From the NCBI RefSeq assembly GCF_007829035.1, contig NZ_VIVQ01000005.1, forward strand, positions 39,890 to 103,889: a stretch of 64,000 nt of DNA, written 5' to 3'. The position numbers were made by a program, and so were the translations under genes. The notes beneath the pieces are model-generated. The model was not told the DNA's origin, did no database searches, and saw only the letters and a program-made list of their open reading frames with translations. The DNA comes from Rudaeicoccus suwonensis. GTDB lineage: Bacteria > Actinomycetota > Actinomycetes > Actinomycetales > Dermatophilaceae. This document shows, one piece after another, positions 54,017 through 63,434 of the stretch. Positions within the stretch are counted from its first letter, which is position 1; each line of letters begins with the position of its first letter.

Positions 54017-56701
54017 ATGGTAAGGGGCGACGAAGCAGCAACCGTTCCGGTCGAGGGCGAAGCCGTTGAGGTCGAGGCTTTCGCCGCGGAGGGCAACAGC
54101 GTCGCCACTGTGCCAGTGCACATCTCCTACGGCATCATCGAACGGTTCTCCGAGGGCCTGTATAGCTCGCCGAACAAGACGTTCGAGGAGTTGGTGACCA
54201 ACTCTTACGACGCCGGCGCGGAGCGCGTATGGGTCTACCTGCCCACTGACTTCGAGGCGCCCGAGGCCACGCTTGTCGTGATCGACGATGGCGCCAGCAT
54301 GGATCTAGACGGCCTCAAGAATCTCTGGCGGATCGGCGAGTCACTCAAGCGCACGGATCAGAAGCCGGCTGGGCGTGCACGTCCCGTTGGCAAGTTCGGC
54401 ATCGGGAAGCTCGCCACCTATGTCCTGGCCGAACGTCTCACGTACATCGTCCACCCGGACGATAGCTACCTCGCAGTCACGATGGACTACGGCCGAGTCG
54501 CCGAGGGTCACGAGCTCATGGCCGGCACAAACCTCGCCCTTGAAGTCGTAGAACTGACCGAGGAGCAAGCGCACCAGGCCATCCGAGACGCGATGATGAG
54601 CGCCCAGCATGACGGAGACCAGTCGTTCGCGGAGCAGGCGCTGGTGGCGCTCGGCGAGCACCACTGGACGGCCGCGATCCTCACTAACCTCAAGGATACG
54701 GCGAAGCGCATCAGCATCGGTCGACTCCGCTGGGTATTGAGCACGGCGCTACCTCTCAATCCCGGCTTCAACCTCTGGCTCAACGACATTCATGTCGCGT
54801 CCTCGAAGGCTGGCGCCGAGCCCTTGTGGACCTTCACCGTCGGCCAGGACGAGAGCACCTTGTCCGCCAACGACGACCGACCTTGGCGGCCTGGCGATAA
54901 GGTCAAGGTGACGGTTGAGGTCGAGCAGCCGGGCGATGATGGCCATGAGCCGACCCTCGTCCAGAAGGAGATTCCCGCCCTCAGATTGCCCAACGCCGGT
55001 ATCGTGTACGGCGCCGCCTTCATGTACAACGAGCCGCTAGAACGTGGCAAAAGCGAGTACCTCGGCCGCAGTCACGGGTTCTTCGTTCGAGTACGCGGCC
55101 GCCTCATCAACCTCGACTCCGAAGACTTCGAGGTTGGCCCCGAGCTCCGTCACGGCACATTGACCCGCTTCCGCATGGAGATCAACGCTGACGACCTTGA
55201 CGACCAGGTCGCCAGCGCAAGGGAAGCGCTTAAGGAGTCGCCCGCCCTAGAGGAGCTCAAGAACTACCTCCTTGCCGTGTTCAATAAGGCGCGTGGTGTG
55301 TCCTCCGAGCGGGACGCTGACGATGCCATCACGCGCTTGTCGAAGCAGGGCCGGTTGTCGAGCGCGCCGCCTGGCTTGAGCCAGGGCCCCCTTCGCAGAA
55401 TGCTCCAGCGCGCGGCCGCCGGCGACCGCAGCGTCCAAGAAGCCCTCGGCCTAGACGATACGACGCACACTGATGCCGCGACTCAGGCACTCGCGGATGA
55501 CAACGACCTCGTCGAGAGCGTCCTACTCGAGACCTCCAGTGCGGATAAACCGTTCGTTATGTACGACCCCGCCCGACGCGCGGCTGTCCTCAACCAGAGC
55601 CACCCATTCGTGGCGAACTACATCGGTACCAAGGCGACCGCCGAACCACTGAAGCTGCTCGGGCTCACCGATATCATGGTCCAGGCTTACCTCCTAGACG
55701 AGAACGTCGCCCCCGACGCCGTCGCCCGTGTGGTGAAGCGACGTGACGGATTCCTCCGGGCGCTCACCAACCGTTACCCCCGATCAGCGCACGTGATCGC
55801 GCAGGCGTTGCGCGACGCCACCAATAATGAGAACGCGCTGGAGGACGCAGTCGGCGACGCTCTCGAACTTCTCGGGTTCGAGGTCCAACGTTTCGGCGGT
55901 GCATCGCATGGGGTCGACGGCATCGCCACCGCCCGCCTCGGGTGGCGTGCGGACGGCGACTCCAGCATCAGCTACGCACTGACCTACGACGCTAAGTCGA
56001 CTGCCAACGCAGAGAAGAAGCTCACCGAGGGCGAGGACGGGACCCCCATCGTTCTGGAGGCGCCAGGGAAGATACGAGCGGACACAGCGCGCACCTCAGT
56101 GCTCAAAGTGCATCGCCAGCGCGCGCTCGAGGAGCATAACCTCAAGGTCGAACCCGAGTTCACGCTGCTCGTTGCACCCGACTACCAGGGGGCTAACGAC
56201 GCCCTAGGCCTCATCAACGCGGTGTGCGCTAACGACGGAATCACGGCTGTCCGCGTCTCGGACTTAGCGAAGCTCGTCGAGCTGTTCGCCCTCCAAGGAT
56301 TCACGCCGGCCGACATGAGGGGCTTATTCGAGCTCCGAACGCCCGAGGAGACACACACCTGGGTCGCCGAGCGTGAACAGATGGCGCGAGTGCCGGCGCC
56401 GCCAGTCGCCATCCTCGTCCAGACCCTAGTGAAGTTCAGCGAATCGAAGCGTCCCGCCAGCCGCGATGCTCTAGGGGCCTGGCTCGACGCGGAGGGCGTC
56501 GAGCTCACGCCGTCCGAGGTCGACGCGCTGATCCGGGGACTCGCGGCCCTCGCCCCGAGGTCGGTGTTCGCCGACGACCGGATCGTCGCGCTCAACGCCT
56601 CCCCTGCCGCCCTGTACGCCGAAGTCCGCGCGTCTCTCGACGAGTTCGACCCGTCCCTGGTCGACGAGTACAAAGAGACCGTCCCAAAGGAGGACGCCTG
56701 A
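54017..56701 (+). CDS. GHKL-ATPase fused to a PD-(D/E)xK-like nuclease
   Basis: An 894-residue protein from ATG 54017 behind GGAGAGGGCGGG. The N-terminal GHKL (Hsp90/MutL/MORC-type) ATPase has the N box FEELVTNSYDAGAERV (about residues 55-70), IDDGASMDLDGL and GKFGIGKLATY. The middle part is not recognised. Near residues 625-660 is a restriction-endonuclease-like block: LELLGFEVQRFGGASHGVDGI and YALTYDAKST, giving a D...DxK pattern. It shares a one-base stop/start overlap with the DNA methyltransferase gene behind, so the two form an operon. I read this as ATP-dependent restriction paired with a protecting methylase. I do not recognise a named system with this exact composition. Confidence 0.75.
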   Translation: MVRGDEAATVPVEGEAVEVEAFAAEGNSVATVPVHISYGIIERFSEGLYSSPNKTFEELVTNSYDAGAERVWVYLPTDFEAPEATLVVIDDGASMDLDGLKNLWRIGESLKRTDQKPAGRARPVGKFGIGKLATYVLAERLTYIVHPDDSYLAVTMDYGRVAEGHELMAGTNLALEVVELTEEQAHQAIRDAMMSAQHDGDQSFAEQALVALGEHHWTAAILTNLKDTAKRISIGRLRWVLSTALPLNPGFNLWLNDIHVASSKAGAEPLWTFTVGQDESTLSANDDRPWRPGDKVKVTVEVEQPGDDGHEPTLVQKEIPALRLPNAGIVYGAAFMYNEPLERGKSEYLGRSHGFFVRVRGRLINLDSEDFEVGPELRHGTLTRFRMEINADDLDDQVASAREALKESPALEELKNYLLAVFNKARGVSSERDADDAITRLSKQGRLSSAPPGLSQGPLRRMLQRAAAGDRSVQEALGLDDTTHTDAATQALADDNDLVESVLLETSSADKPFVMYDPARRAAVLNQSHPFVANYIGTKATAEPLKLLGLTDIMVQAYLLDENVAPDAVARVVKRRDGFLRALTNRYPRSAHVIAQALRDATNNENALEDAVGDALELLGFEVQRFGGASHGVDGIATARLGWRADGDSSISYALTYDAKSTANAEKKLTEGEDGTPIVLEAPGKIRADTARTSVLKVHRQRALEEHNLKVEPEFTLLVAPDYQGANDALGLINAVCANDGITAVRVSDLAKLVELFALQGFTPADMRGLFELRTPEETHTWVAEREQMARVPAPPVAILVQTLVKFSESKRPASRDALGAWLDAEGVELTPSEVDALIRGLAALAPRSVFADDRIVALNASPAALYAEVRASLDEFDPSLVDEYKETVPKEDA

Positions 56702-57858
56702 TGGTTGGTCGAGTGTCCGTCCATCCGTTCCCGGCGCGCATGGCCCCCGAACTCGTCAGCTCACAGCTCAAGTCACTCCCGCGGGAAGCGGTGCTACTCG
56801 ACCCGATGATGGGCTCAGGAAGCTTCGTCCTCGAGGCGGCACGTGATGGCTTCAACTGCATCGGAGTCGACAGCGACCCCTTGGCCCTCTTGATCTCGTC
56901 CGCTGCCGCTTCGGTGTGCCCGGCGGGGGATGCTCAAGCGGCAGGCGACGCTATTGCATCTACGCCTCTGCGCGGCATAGCCGATCTGGGGGTCGATGAC
57001 GAGACGCGCGAGTTCATCGACTTCTGGTTCGACCCCAATGCGCGGGACAAACTGTCGACCCTGGCGATCGGCATCCGTGAGAGCGACCCGTCCATCCGCG
57101 ACGTGCTGTGGTGTGCCTTCTCGCGCCTGATTATCACCAAGACCCTCGGCGCATCGAGAGCCCGAGACGTATCACACTCGCGGCCGCACGTAGTACGTGA
57201 CAAGGCAGCAATCGACCCGACCGAACGGTTCCCGGCGTCCGTAGCCGAGGTGCTGCGGAAGCGCGCTGGACTCGACCCCCACCAGCGTGCAGCACTCACC
57301 CTGCTCCGCGGTGACGCGCGTGCGCTACCACTCGCTAATGGCGTGGTCGGCGCGATCGTCACCAGCCCGCCATATCTAACGGCAATCGACTACCTGCGTG
57401 GTCACCGGATGAGCCTAGTCTGGATGGGTCACTCGATCGCTGCCCTTAGAGACCTGCGTGGCGAGAACGTCGGGTCGGAGAGAGGCTCGGCACGCCCCGA
57501 ACATCTTGACGGAGCCTTCGAGGCTGCCGTGAAGGGTCAGGTTTCACCGCGGCGGGAAGCAGTCATCAACCGCTATCTGGGCGACCTCGACGGACTCCTT
57601 CGTGAGCTGGCCCGCGTCACTGGCGATAACGGCACCATCACCTTCGTCGTGGCCAACTCGACGCATTCGGGAACGGCGGTCTACATCGACGACGCGCTCA
57701 CTGAATTGGGTTCCGCCAACGGCCTGACGGAGCAGGGCCGAATTCAGCGGCTCCTTCCCGCCACCAGCCGCTATCTCCCGCCCCCGACCAGTGCTGGTGG
57801 AAAGCTCGACAACAGAATGAAGGTCGAGACCATTCTCACCTTCCGACGCTCGGCTTAA
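56701..57858 (+). CDS. DNA methyltransferase (N6-adenine or N4-cytosine)
   Basis: A 385-residue amino-methyltransferase. It begins VHPFPARMAPELVSSQL, the usual lead-in of this group, then SAM motif I LLDPMMGSGSFVLEA and acidic GVDSDPLAL. The catalytic motif IV is TSPPYLTAIDYLRGHR (SPPY), later ITFVVANSTHSG. The order I before IV puts it in the alpha/gamma-like layout. No clear target recognition domain is seen apart from the inserted 150 residues between motif II and IV. Start ATG overlaps the stop of the GHKL-nuclease gene (TGATG). Probably modifies host DNA to protect it from the partner. Confidence 0.85.
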   Translation: MVGRVSVHPFPARMAPELVSSQLKSLPREAVLLDPMMGSGSFVLEAARDGFNCIGVDSDPLALLISSAAASVCPAGDAQAAGDAIASTPLRGIADLGVDDETREFIDFWFDPNARDKLSTLAIGIRESDPSIRDVLWCAFSRLIITKTLGASRARDVSHSRPHVVRDKAAIDPTERFPASVAEVLRKRAGLDPHQRAALTLLRGDARALPLANGVVGAIVTSPPYLTAIDYLRGHRMSLVWMGHSIAALRDLRGENVGSERGSARPEHLDGAFEAAVKGQVSPRREAVINRYLGDLDGLLRELARVTGDNGTITFVVANSTHSGTAVYIDDALTELGSANGLTEQGRIQRLLPATSRYLPPPTSAGGKLDNRMKVETILTFRRSA

Positions 57859-57962
57859 CCAGAGATCGCTAGGAGGGCCGGGGACTTCACGATTCGATCA
57901 TCATGGATGACGATAGGACTACAGCAGCGAAGAGCCACCGGACCCGTGTGAAATTGAGTTCG

Positions 57963-58979
57963 TCACCGGCGATTGGGCCCGGCGGTCTCGTCGATGGCCG
58001 CCAACGTATCGGCGTATCGCCGGATGATCGCGTCGATGGCGTTATCGAGGTCGTCGAGGATGTCGTCGATCGCGTGCGCGGTCGCGGCACGTTCGGTCAT
58101 CGACGGTGGCACCACCACCGCAGCAGCACCCTCTCGGCGAATTTGTATGCCGGCAGACACTTCCAGGCGCGGGGCGGGATGTTGTCGGTCGGCGAGGATG
58201 GCTGACGCGCGCCGCCAAGGGATCACCGACCCGATGCCGACGCGGCCATGCGCATCGATCGACGGCAGAACCCAGCGAGCATGCTCCCACCCCGCGGGGA
58301 CGGGGTCGCCGCATTCGTGCTGGCGGACATCAGCTGGTTGGTGTTCTACGACGGTGGTGACCAGGTCGGAGTCAGCGGCGGGGTAGGCGTGGATCGCGGA
58401 CAGCACCCGCAACCATCGAGTGATCGCACAGGAGGGGCAGGTCAGCCCGTGATTGCTCATCGGCACATCAACACCGTCAATCGCGGGAACCGGCTCGAGT
58501 CGGACCTGCGCGGGGACAAGGGTGGTGATCTGCCTGCGGGACCACCCACACGCGGCGAGGATCAGCACCACGGCGTCGCGGCGTGCGGTGACTGCGTGGG
58601 GCCACCCGTGCACCGGTAGTTGGTGCAATGCCTCTCCCAGTTCCAACCAGCACGGCCCCTCCCCCACACCCTCGGCATCTCCGCCGTCGCTGTCGATGTC
58701 CTGCTCGAGCTGCTGCGGGGTGATGAGAGTGCCGGGGGTGCGCCATGGCCGCCCCTGCAGTGGGCGTGGTGGTGCGCCGATGAGTTCGGTACGGGCGTGG
58801 TCGTGGCGTGCACGGATCGCGCCCAGGCGTCGCACGACCGTGGTCGGCGCGGCCGGGACCTCGTCCAAGAACGCTTCGACTGTGTCCCAGGTGGTGGGCA
58901 GTGTGGGGTGACCGGTGGCGGTGCACCAGTCAGCGAAGACGTCCCAATCTGTCGCGGTCACAACGCTGTTCGCTTCCAC
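57963..58979 (-). CDS. Tyrosine-recombinase-like partner protein
   Basis: A 338-residue protein. The first 60 residues look like a SAM-like core-binding domain of recombinases (WDVFADWCTATGHPTLPTTWDTVEAFLDEV). A segment TARRDAVVLILAACGWSRRQITTLVP resembles the R-bearing start of a catalytic domain, but the HxxR, H and Y residues are not found. It contains a CxxC (LTCPSCAITRWL). It lies 34 bases downstream of the true recombinase and is probably cotranscribed; it may be an accessory subunit. It is convergent with the methyltransferase gene. Confidence 0.6.
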   Translation of the reverse strand: MEANSVVTATDWDVFADWCTATGHPTLPTTWDTVEAFLDEVPAAPTTVVRRLGAIRARHDHARTELIGAPPRPLQGRPWRTPGTLITPQQLEQDIDSDGGDAEGVGEGPCWLELGEALHQLPVHGWPHAVTARRDAVVLILAACGWSRRQITTLVPAQVRLEPVPAIDGVDVPMSNHGLTCPSCAITRWLRVLSAIHAYPAADSDLVTTVVEHQPADVRQHECGDPVPAGWEHARWVLPSIDAHGRVGIGSVIPWRRASAILADRQHPAPRLEVSAGIQIRREGAAAVVVPPSMTERAATAHAIDDILDDLDNAIDAIIRRYADTLAAIDETAGPNRR

Positions 58980-59013
58980 ATCCCGCGCACCATCACCATT
59001 TCAATGCCTCCGG

Positions 59014-60282
59014 TTAGAGGCCCAGTTTGGTGACGGCGTTGCCGTCGGCAGGTGAGTACCGGCGCCGGTAGACCGCGACCGATTCGTGGGTTCGGTGCCC
59101 GGTTTGTTGCTGGATCTCCAGCACGGTGCTGCCCGCCCGGTCCGCCTCGGTCACGAACCCCGCGCGTAGCGAGTGGGCCGAATAGCCGGCTGTCGGCAGG
59201 CCGACGGCACGGCGGGCGCGCAGCAGGGCGTCGGTGACGGCTTCACCGGTCAGGGAGCCGCCGATGCGGCCGGTGCGGTTCACGGCCACGAACATCCGAT
59301 CCCCCGCCGCCAGTGCGGTCGGTAGCGATGCCAGTGGCACCAGCACCGGTGGTCCTCCTCGCCCCGTCCGCCAGCCGGGCGGCATCTGGCAGACGTGCTC
59401 TGTGTCGGGGATGCGGCGCTGAGCGTGCAGGAACGCCATCGCGGCAATCCGTTGCCGTCGACCAACCGCCCTCCACACAGTGCTCTGCGCCATCAGCGTT
59501 TCGTCGTGCCCGGGCGGAGTGGCGGCTGCGGCCGCCAAGGTCGACCGCAGCTGGATCCACCGAGTCAGGGCACACGCGGTGCAGGTGAGGGTGTGCCGGC
59601 CGCGTGGCAGGACCACGGTGTGCCCATGTCCTTCCTGGTCGGTTTTACTGACCGGGATCACCCAGTGGAACCCATCATGGGCGTGCCAGGAGAAGTCGGC
59701 GATCCGGGCATCGACGAGCTCGGAGCGGCGCCGACCACCGACGAACCCGGCCAACAGCAAGGCGGTGTCACGGGTGGCGATCACCCCGCGTGGCCACGTC
59801 GTCGACGCGGTCGCGGTCAGCATCAGCCGCAGGTCCGGCAACGACAACGGTTGCGCCTGACCCGGCATCGCGGTCTGCCGGGCACGAGCCTGACGACGCC
59901 GCGCACCCGACAACGCATTCCGCACCACCTCATCCGCCCCCGGCGTCGGCAACCGGTGCGCGCGGTGGACCGCGTCGATCGCCGCGACCCACCGCTGCAA
60001 CGTCGCCGCCGCATGCGGCCGCGACCGACCCTCCTCCACCGTGGTCCCGTAATGAGCAATGTACTCGGCGACCTGCACCGGTTCCGCCAGCAACGACACC
60101 GTCCCCTGCTGGGCGCACCAGGCCTCCCAGCGACGCCAATCCGAGGCATACGCGCGCCGTGTCCGCTCCGAACGAGAATCGTCGACCAACCCGGTCAGAC
60201 GCTCTGAGAGCACGGGCGTGTCCGGCACGGGTGATAACGGTGTTATCACCGTGCCAGGGTGCGCCGGGTTCGTCAGTCTCAT
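59014..60282 (-). CDS. Tyrosine recombinase / integrase
   Basis: A 422-residue site-specific recombinase. Core-binding half: SERTRRAYASDWRRWEAWCAQQG. The catalytic residues are an arginine in VGGRRRSELVDARI, HSLRAGFVTEA (H-x-x-R), a late histidine in QQTGHRTHES and the nucleophile in VAVYRRRYSP. A CxxC-type LTCTACALTRWI insert is shared with the protein encoded downstream. Likely integrates or excises the surrounding island or resolves multimers. No att site could be fixed. Its start overlaps the end of the OLD-type gene by 4 bases. Confidence 0.9.
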   Translation of the reverse strand: MRLTNPAHPGTVITPLSPVPDTPVLSERLTGLVDDSRSERTRRAYASDWRRWEAWCAQQGTVSLLAEPVQVAEYIAHYGTTVEEGRSRPHAAATLQRWVAAIDAVHRAHRLPTPGADEVVRNALSGARRRQARARQTAMPGQAQPLSLPDLRLMLTATASTTWPRGVIATRDTALLLAGFVGGRRRSELVDARIADFSWHAHDGFHWVIPVSKTDQEGHGHTVVLPRGRHTLTCTACALTRWIQLRSTLAAAAATPPGHDETLMAQSTVWRAVGRRQRIAAMAFLHAQRRIPDTEHVCQMPPGWRTGRGGPPVLVPLASLPTALAAGDRMFVAVNRTGRIGGSLTGEAVTDALLRARRAVGLPTAGYSAHSLRAGFVTEADRAGSTVLEIQQQTGHRTHESVAVYRRRYSPADGNAVTKLGL

Positions 60283-61949
60283 GGTGTGCTGCTGTCGATC
60301 GCGATGGCTGGGCTGACTCCGTTGGCGCGGCGGATCCGATCCACGAGCCCATCAAGCGTGCCGCGCAGGTCGACACCGATGTCGACTTTGAGGATCTGGG
60401 GAGCGACGTGTCGCGCGATCGAGGTTTTGGAGTAGCTGCTCGCCTTCATCTTTCCGAACGGCTGCCTGAAGGGGTCGTCGCTCCTGGGGACCAGTGTTGT
60501 TGAACGTGTGTGTTTTTGCAGGAGCAGATTTCTGAATTTGGTTGCGGGAATGAGATTTTCGACGGTGCGAGCCCACTCGCACACGAGCACGTCGGCATAC
60601 TCGTGGCTGCGTGCTTCGTCGATGAGTCGTTGGATCTGCGGATGGAGTTCAGCCTGGAGCGATTGCTTGTCGCTGTCGGCGATGACGGTGCAGCGTCGGC
60701 CCAGTTGCAAGATCTTGATGAGGTCCTCTTCGATCTGCGGGTCGTCTTCGGTGCGGACGGTGACGCTATCGATCAGCCGGCCGCCGTAGGGCATGAGCGA
60801 GTAGTGGGTGCCTTCAATCAGGTCCGGAGCTACCAGTTCCAGCCACCGCTTCCAGTAGATGCGGTCGGATGGTCCTTCAACCCAGATCGTGTAGTTGGTC
60901 TGCAACAGATCCGATGCGCGGTACCCCAGATCGTCGGCGACGTTGGCGAGGTCGCGTTGTCGTACCGGCGGGGACACCGTTGTCGATGTTCCGTCGTGGA
61001 TGACGTGGAAGACGTGCGCACCCGGGGTGTCCAGGATGTGTGCTGAGTGCGTCGCGATCAGGTACTGGTTTTCGGTGTGCTCTGATAAGTAGCGCAGCAG
61101 TTTGCGTTGCAATGTCGGGTGCAGATGCGTTTCCGGTTCCTCGATCGTGATGAGCGCGTTCTCGTATCCGGTACAGGCGGCCGCGATCATCAGCACCTGT
61201 TTGATGCCATCCCCCAACTGCTCTAGCGGCAACAGGTCACCGAACTGCGACAGCGCGACCTGACCTTCCGAGGCGTTGTGAGCGATCTCGAGTCGGGCGT
61301 CCGGTTCTTCTAGGACGATCCGCATGAATTCGCAGATCCGCCGGAACCGTTCGCGTGCCTTCTGGTGGTCTTGCGTCGCGGCGCGAGGCGGGCGTTCCCA
61401 TTCAGCGAGTTTCTGCAATAGCCCGAGACCGTCTTCGACGGGACTCTCCGCAGTTCGCTGCCTCTGCGGATCGGCTGGCCTGATCTGGCGAAACGCCGGG
61501 ATCTGCACCAAACGCGGCGCGATCGGCTGCACCACATCCTGAGCCAGCACCTCCGGGCTACCGGAGGAAAACTGGTGAAGTCCGAGTGCTTGTGGAAGCT
61601 CCCTCGACGTCCATAGGCCATCACCCCCTCGCCACAACTCGGCACCGTGCTCCGTCCACATCTGCTGCAGACGCTGATTAATGCCACCGTAAGACGACAG
61701 CCGCAAGGACAAGCTATTTCGATCCACCCGAACGAGAGTCTCGGTGGCATCAGCAAAGAAACGACGCGTCGGCCGACCACACCATTGCCCAGCTGCACGC
61801 AGGATGGTCGACTTTCCGTGATTGTTACGTCCGACCAGCAGGTTCACCTTCGCCAGCGGCCCCACTCGGACAGGGCGGTCCGCTCCAGCAAGCGAATCCC
61901 CCACCGCAGCAAACCCGTCTAACCAGGGAACTCCCCGCTCATCTGACAT
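60279..61949 (-). CDS. OLD-family ATPase with TOPRIM domain
   Basis: A 556-residue protein from ATG 61949 (MSDERGVPW). The ABC-type ATPase has Walker A GRNNHGKST (residues 40-48), a Q-rich middle, LLPLEQLGDGIKQVLMIAAA (signature) and Walker B ITIEEPETHLHP with the ATHSAHIL switch. From about residue 350 it has a TOPRIM-like WVEGPSDRIYWKRWL and VIADSDKQS. This composition is that of OLD nucleases, such as the GajA half of Gabija. No UvrD-like GajB is next to it. Coupled by a 4-base overlap to the recombinase gene. A defence role is likely by family and context. Confidence 0.85.
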   Translation of the reverse strand: MSDERGVPWLDGFAAVGDSLAGADRPVRVGPLAKVNLLVGRNNHGKSTILRAAGQWCGRPTRRFFADATETLVRVDRNSLSLRLSSYGGINQRLQQMWTEHGAELWRGGDGLWTSRELPQALGLHQFSSGSPEVLAQDVVQPIAPRLVQIPAFRQIRPADPQRQRTAESPVEDGLGLLQKLAEWERPPRAATQDHQKARERFRRICEFMRIVLEEPDARLEIAHNASEGQVALSQFGDLLPLEQLGDGIKQVLMIAAACTGYENALITIEEPETHLHPTLQRKLLRYLSEHTENQYLIATHSAHILDTPGAHVFHVIHDGTSTTVSPPVRQRDLANVADDLGYRASDLLQTNYTIWVEGPSDRIYWKRWLELVAPDLIEGTHYSLMPYGGRLIDSVTVRTEDDPQIEEDLIKILQLGRRCTVIADSDKQSLQAELHPQIQRLIDEARSHEYADVLVCEWARTVENLIPATKFRNLLLQKHTRSTTLVPRSDDPFRQPFGKMKASSYSKTSIARHVAPQILKVDIGVDLRGTLDGLVDRIRRANGVSPAIAIDSSTP

Positions 61950-61970
61950 GAAACAAGCATACGACCACAA

Positions 61971-62633
61971 CCGGGATAATTATTCTTATCGAGAGTCAGC
62001 GTCGCAGGGGGTGCGGCGACTCGGCACGATCTGCTCGAGATCTCCCATCAACTGATCAAGGCGGCGATTCGGCGGGCATACCGCACCAGATCCGGCTAGC
62101 GCACGACTCTTTGCAGGCTGTGGATAACTCGTGCCGGTTGAGCGACCTTTACCGGGCATTTTTGCGGGCGGGGTATACGGGACTGCGTGTTCCGTGTCAC
62201 GTGGTTGACCTGCGGTTATCCCGTAAGAGGAACCTCTTACGGGACAAGCAGAAGGTTGCTCTGCTTGAGTCGTTGGTGGACACGAAAATCGGTTTCCCAC
62301 TGCTAACTCGGGTTCGTACAGTCGGACTCGAACCCGCCCAAGGCGCATCTACCCGGTAAGGGTGTGCCCTGCCCGTCGCACGGTGAGGGTGGCTGCCCGT
62401 TCAAGCCGGGCCGGGTCCGAGGGACTCACGCCTCGACGGGAGGTGTCGAGGTCCCTAACTCCCGTCGCATGTCTCGGTGGTAGTCCCAGCGGGGGTTGGG
62501 CGTGGAGCCAGGCGGCCGAGTCACGGGTATGGCTGGTGCTCTACGATCGGCGCCGCACTCATCCGGCGAAGGGGGAGCATTGCTGGCTGTAAAACGCTGG
62601 TGCAACTGCGGTCGTCCTGCCAACATCCACTGA
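61971..62633. other. 663-base region without a convincing gene
   Basis: Small open frames exist, but none has recognisable protein character. The region holds a strong palindrome at 62219-62244 and the promoter side of the OLD-type gene. It could hold an attachment site or a small RNA, but nothing else supports either. Confidence 0.45.
62219..62244. repeat. 26-bp perfect palindrome
   Basis: Arms of 12 bases (TCCCGTAAGAGG and its complement CCTCTTACGGGA) separated by AA. The shape would fit an operator, a recombination-related site or a terminator hairpin without T-run. It lies between the OLD-type gene and the following plus-strand genes. Confidence 0.6.
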
Positions 62634-63209
62634 ATGGATCGAATCAACGACGCCTTTAAGCCCCTGTTCGGCCAGCCATCGTGGCCGGTCGAGCGAGGTC
62701 GGGAGTCGGCGCTGTTCTCTAATCGGCCCGCGATGGTGTTCCTTGAGTTCGGCGATCCCGTCCTCACGATCAACGAGCCGCGCAACTGGCCAGTCCACAT
62801 CGAGGGGGCACCGGTAGAAACTCCGGGACGGATCACCTTTGTGCGTGGTCAGTGGCACCTCACCCTGATGACGGGATGTGCATGGGAATTGATGCTCGAC
62901 AACTCACCACTTGCGACCAGCAGCTCCGATAGCAGCCTGGTCGACCGAGCACTCGACGTACTGGACGGTCAGGCCATCGTGGCAGTCGACATCGACTCGC
63001 GTGACGCCAGCACCGTCTTCACGTTCGATCTCGGATGCGTTCTCACAACACATCCGAACCTAAGCGACGATGATGGCGAGCCGATCGAGCAATGGGGCCT
63101 GGCGGTCGCAGCGACCGCTTCGTATCTATGCGTACGTAGCGATGGAAAGTACAAAATCCGCCGTAGATCTGACCGTGGATCACGTATCGAATGGATCCCC
63201 ATCGCCTGA
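62634..63209 (+). CDS. Protein of unknown function, possible immunity-type
   Basis: A 191-residue acidic protein (MDRINDAFKPLFGQPSWPVERG). The middle reads as beta-strands: SALFSNRPAMVFLEFGDPVLTI, ITFVRGQWHLTLMTGCAWEL. The end has IVAVDIDSRDASTVFTFDLGCVLTTHPN. Small acidic beta-rich proteins of this look are common as immunity proteins or DUF6188-like proteins, but I cannot assign it. No ribosome site is obvious. Confidence 0.55.
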   Translation: MDRINDAFKPLFGQPSWPVERGRESALFSNRPAMVFLEFGDPVLTINEPRNWPVHIEGAPVETPGRITFVRGQWHLTLMTGCAWELMLDNSPLATSSSDSSLVDRALDVLDGQAIVAVDIDSRDASTVFTFDLGCVLTTHPNLSDDDGEPIEQWGLAVAATASYLCVRSDGKYKIRRRSDRGSRIEWIPIA

Positions 63210-63434
63210 CCCGGAGTGCATCGACGACGTCGCACCGACGCGGGGCCCGCGCCGTCCCGTTAGCCCATCCTTCAACGGCACACCTAACGGGGACTTGCCC
63301 GATGCCAATGGTGCAAGCGATCTGCGAGACGCACGCCCCAGCGCTTGCACATTTTGCGAAGACGTCACCCTCTCCAATCAGACACTGAAAATTCGACTTG
63401 CCAAGGTCCCTGGGTACCTAGGTAACATGTAGCT

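Noticed and set aside
60279..61949. Complete Gabija system
   Set aside because: The ATPase-TOPRIM protein fits GajA, but no UvrD-like helicase gene (GajB) is adjacent; the neighbour is a recombinase.
62111..62359. An 82-codon open frame over the palindrome
   Set aside because: No ribosome site and no protein-like character; the palindrome lies within it.
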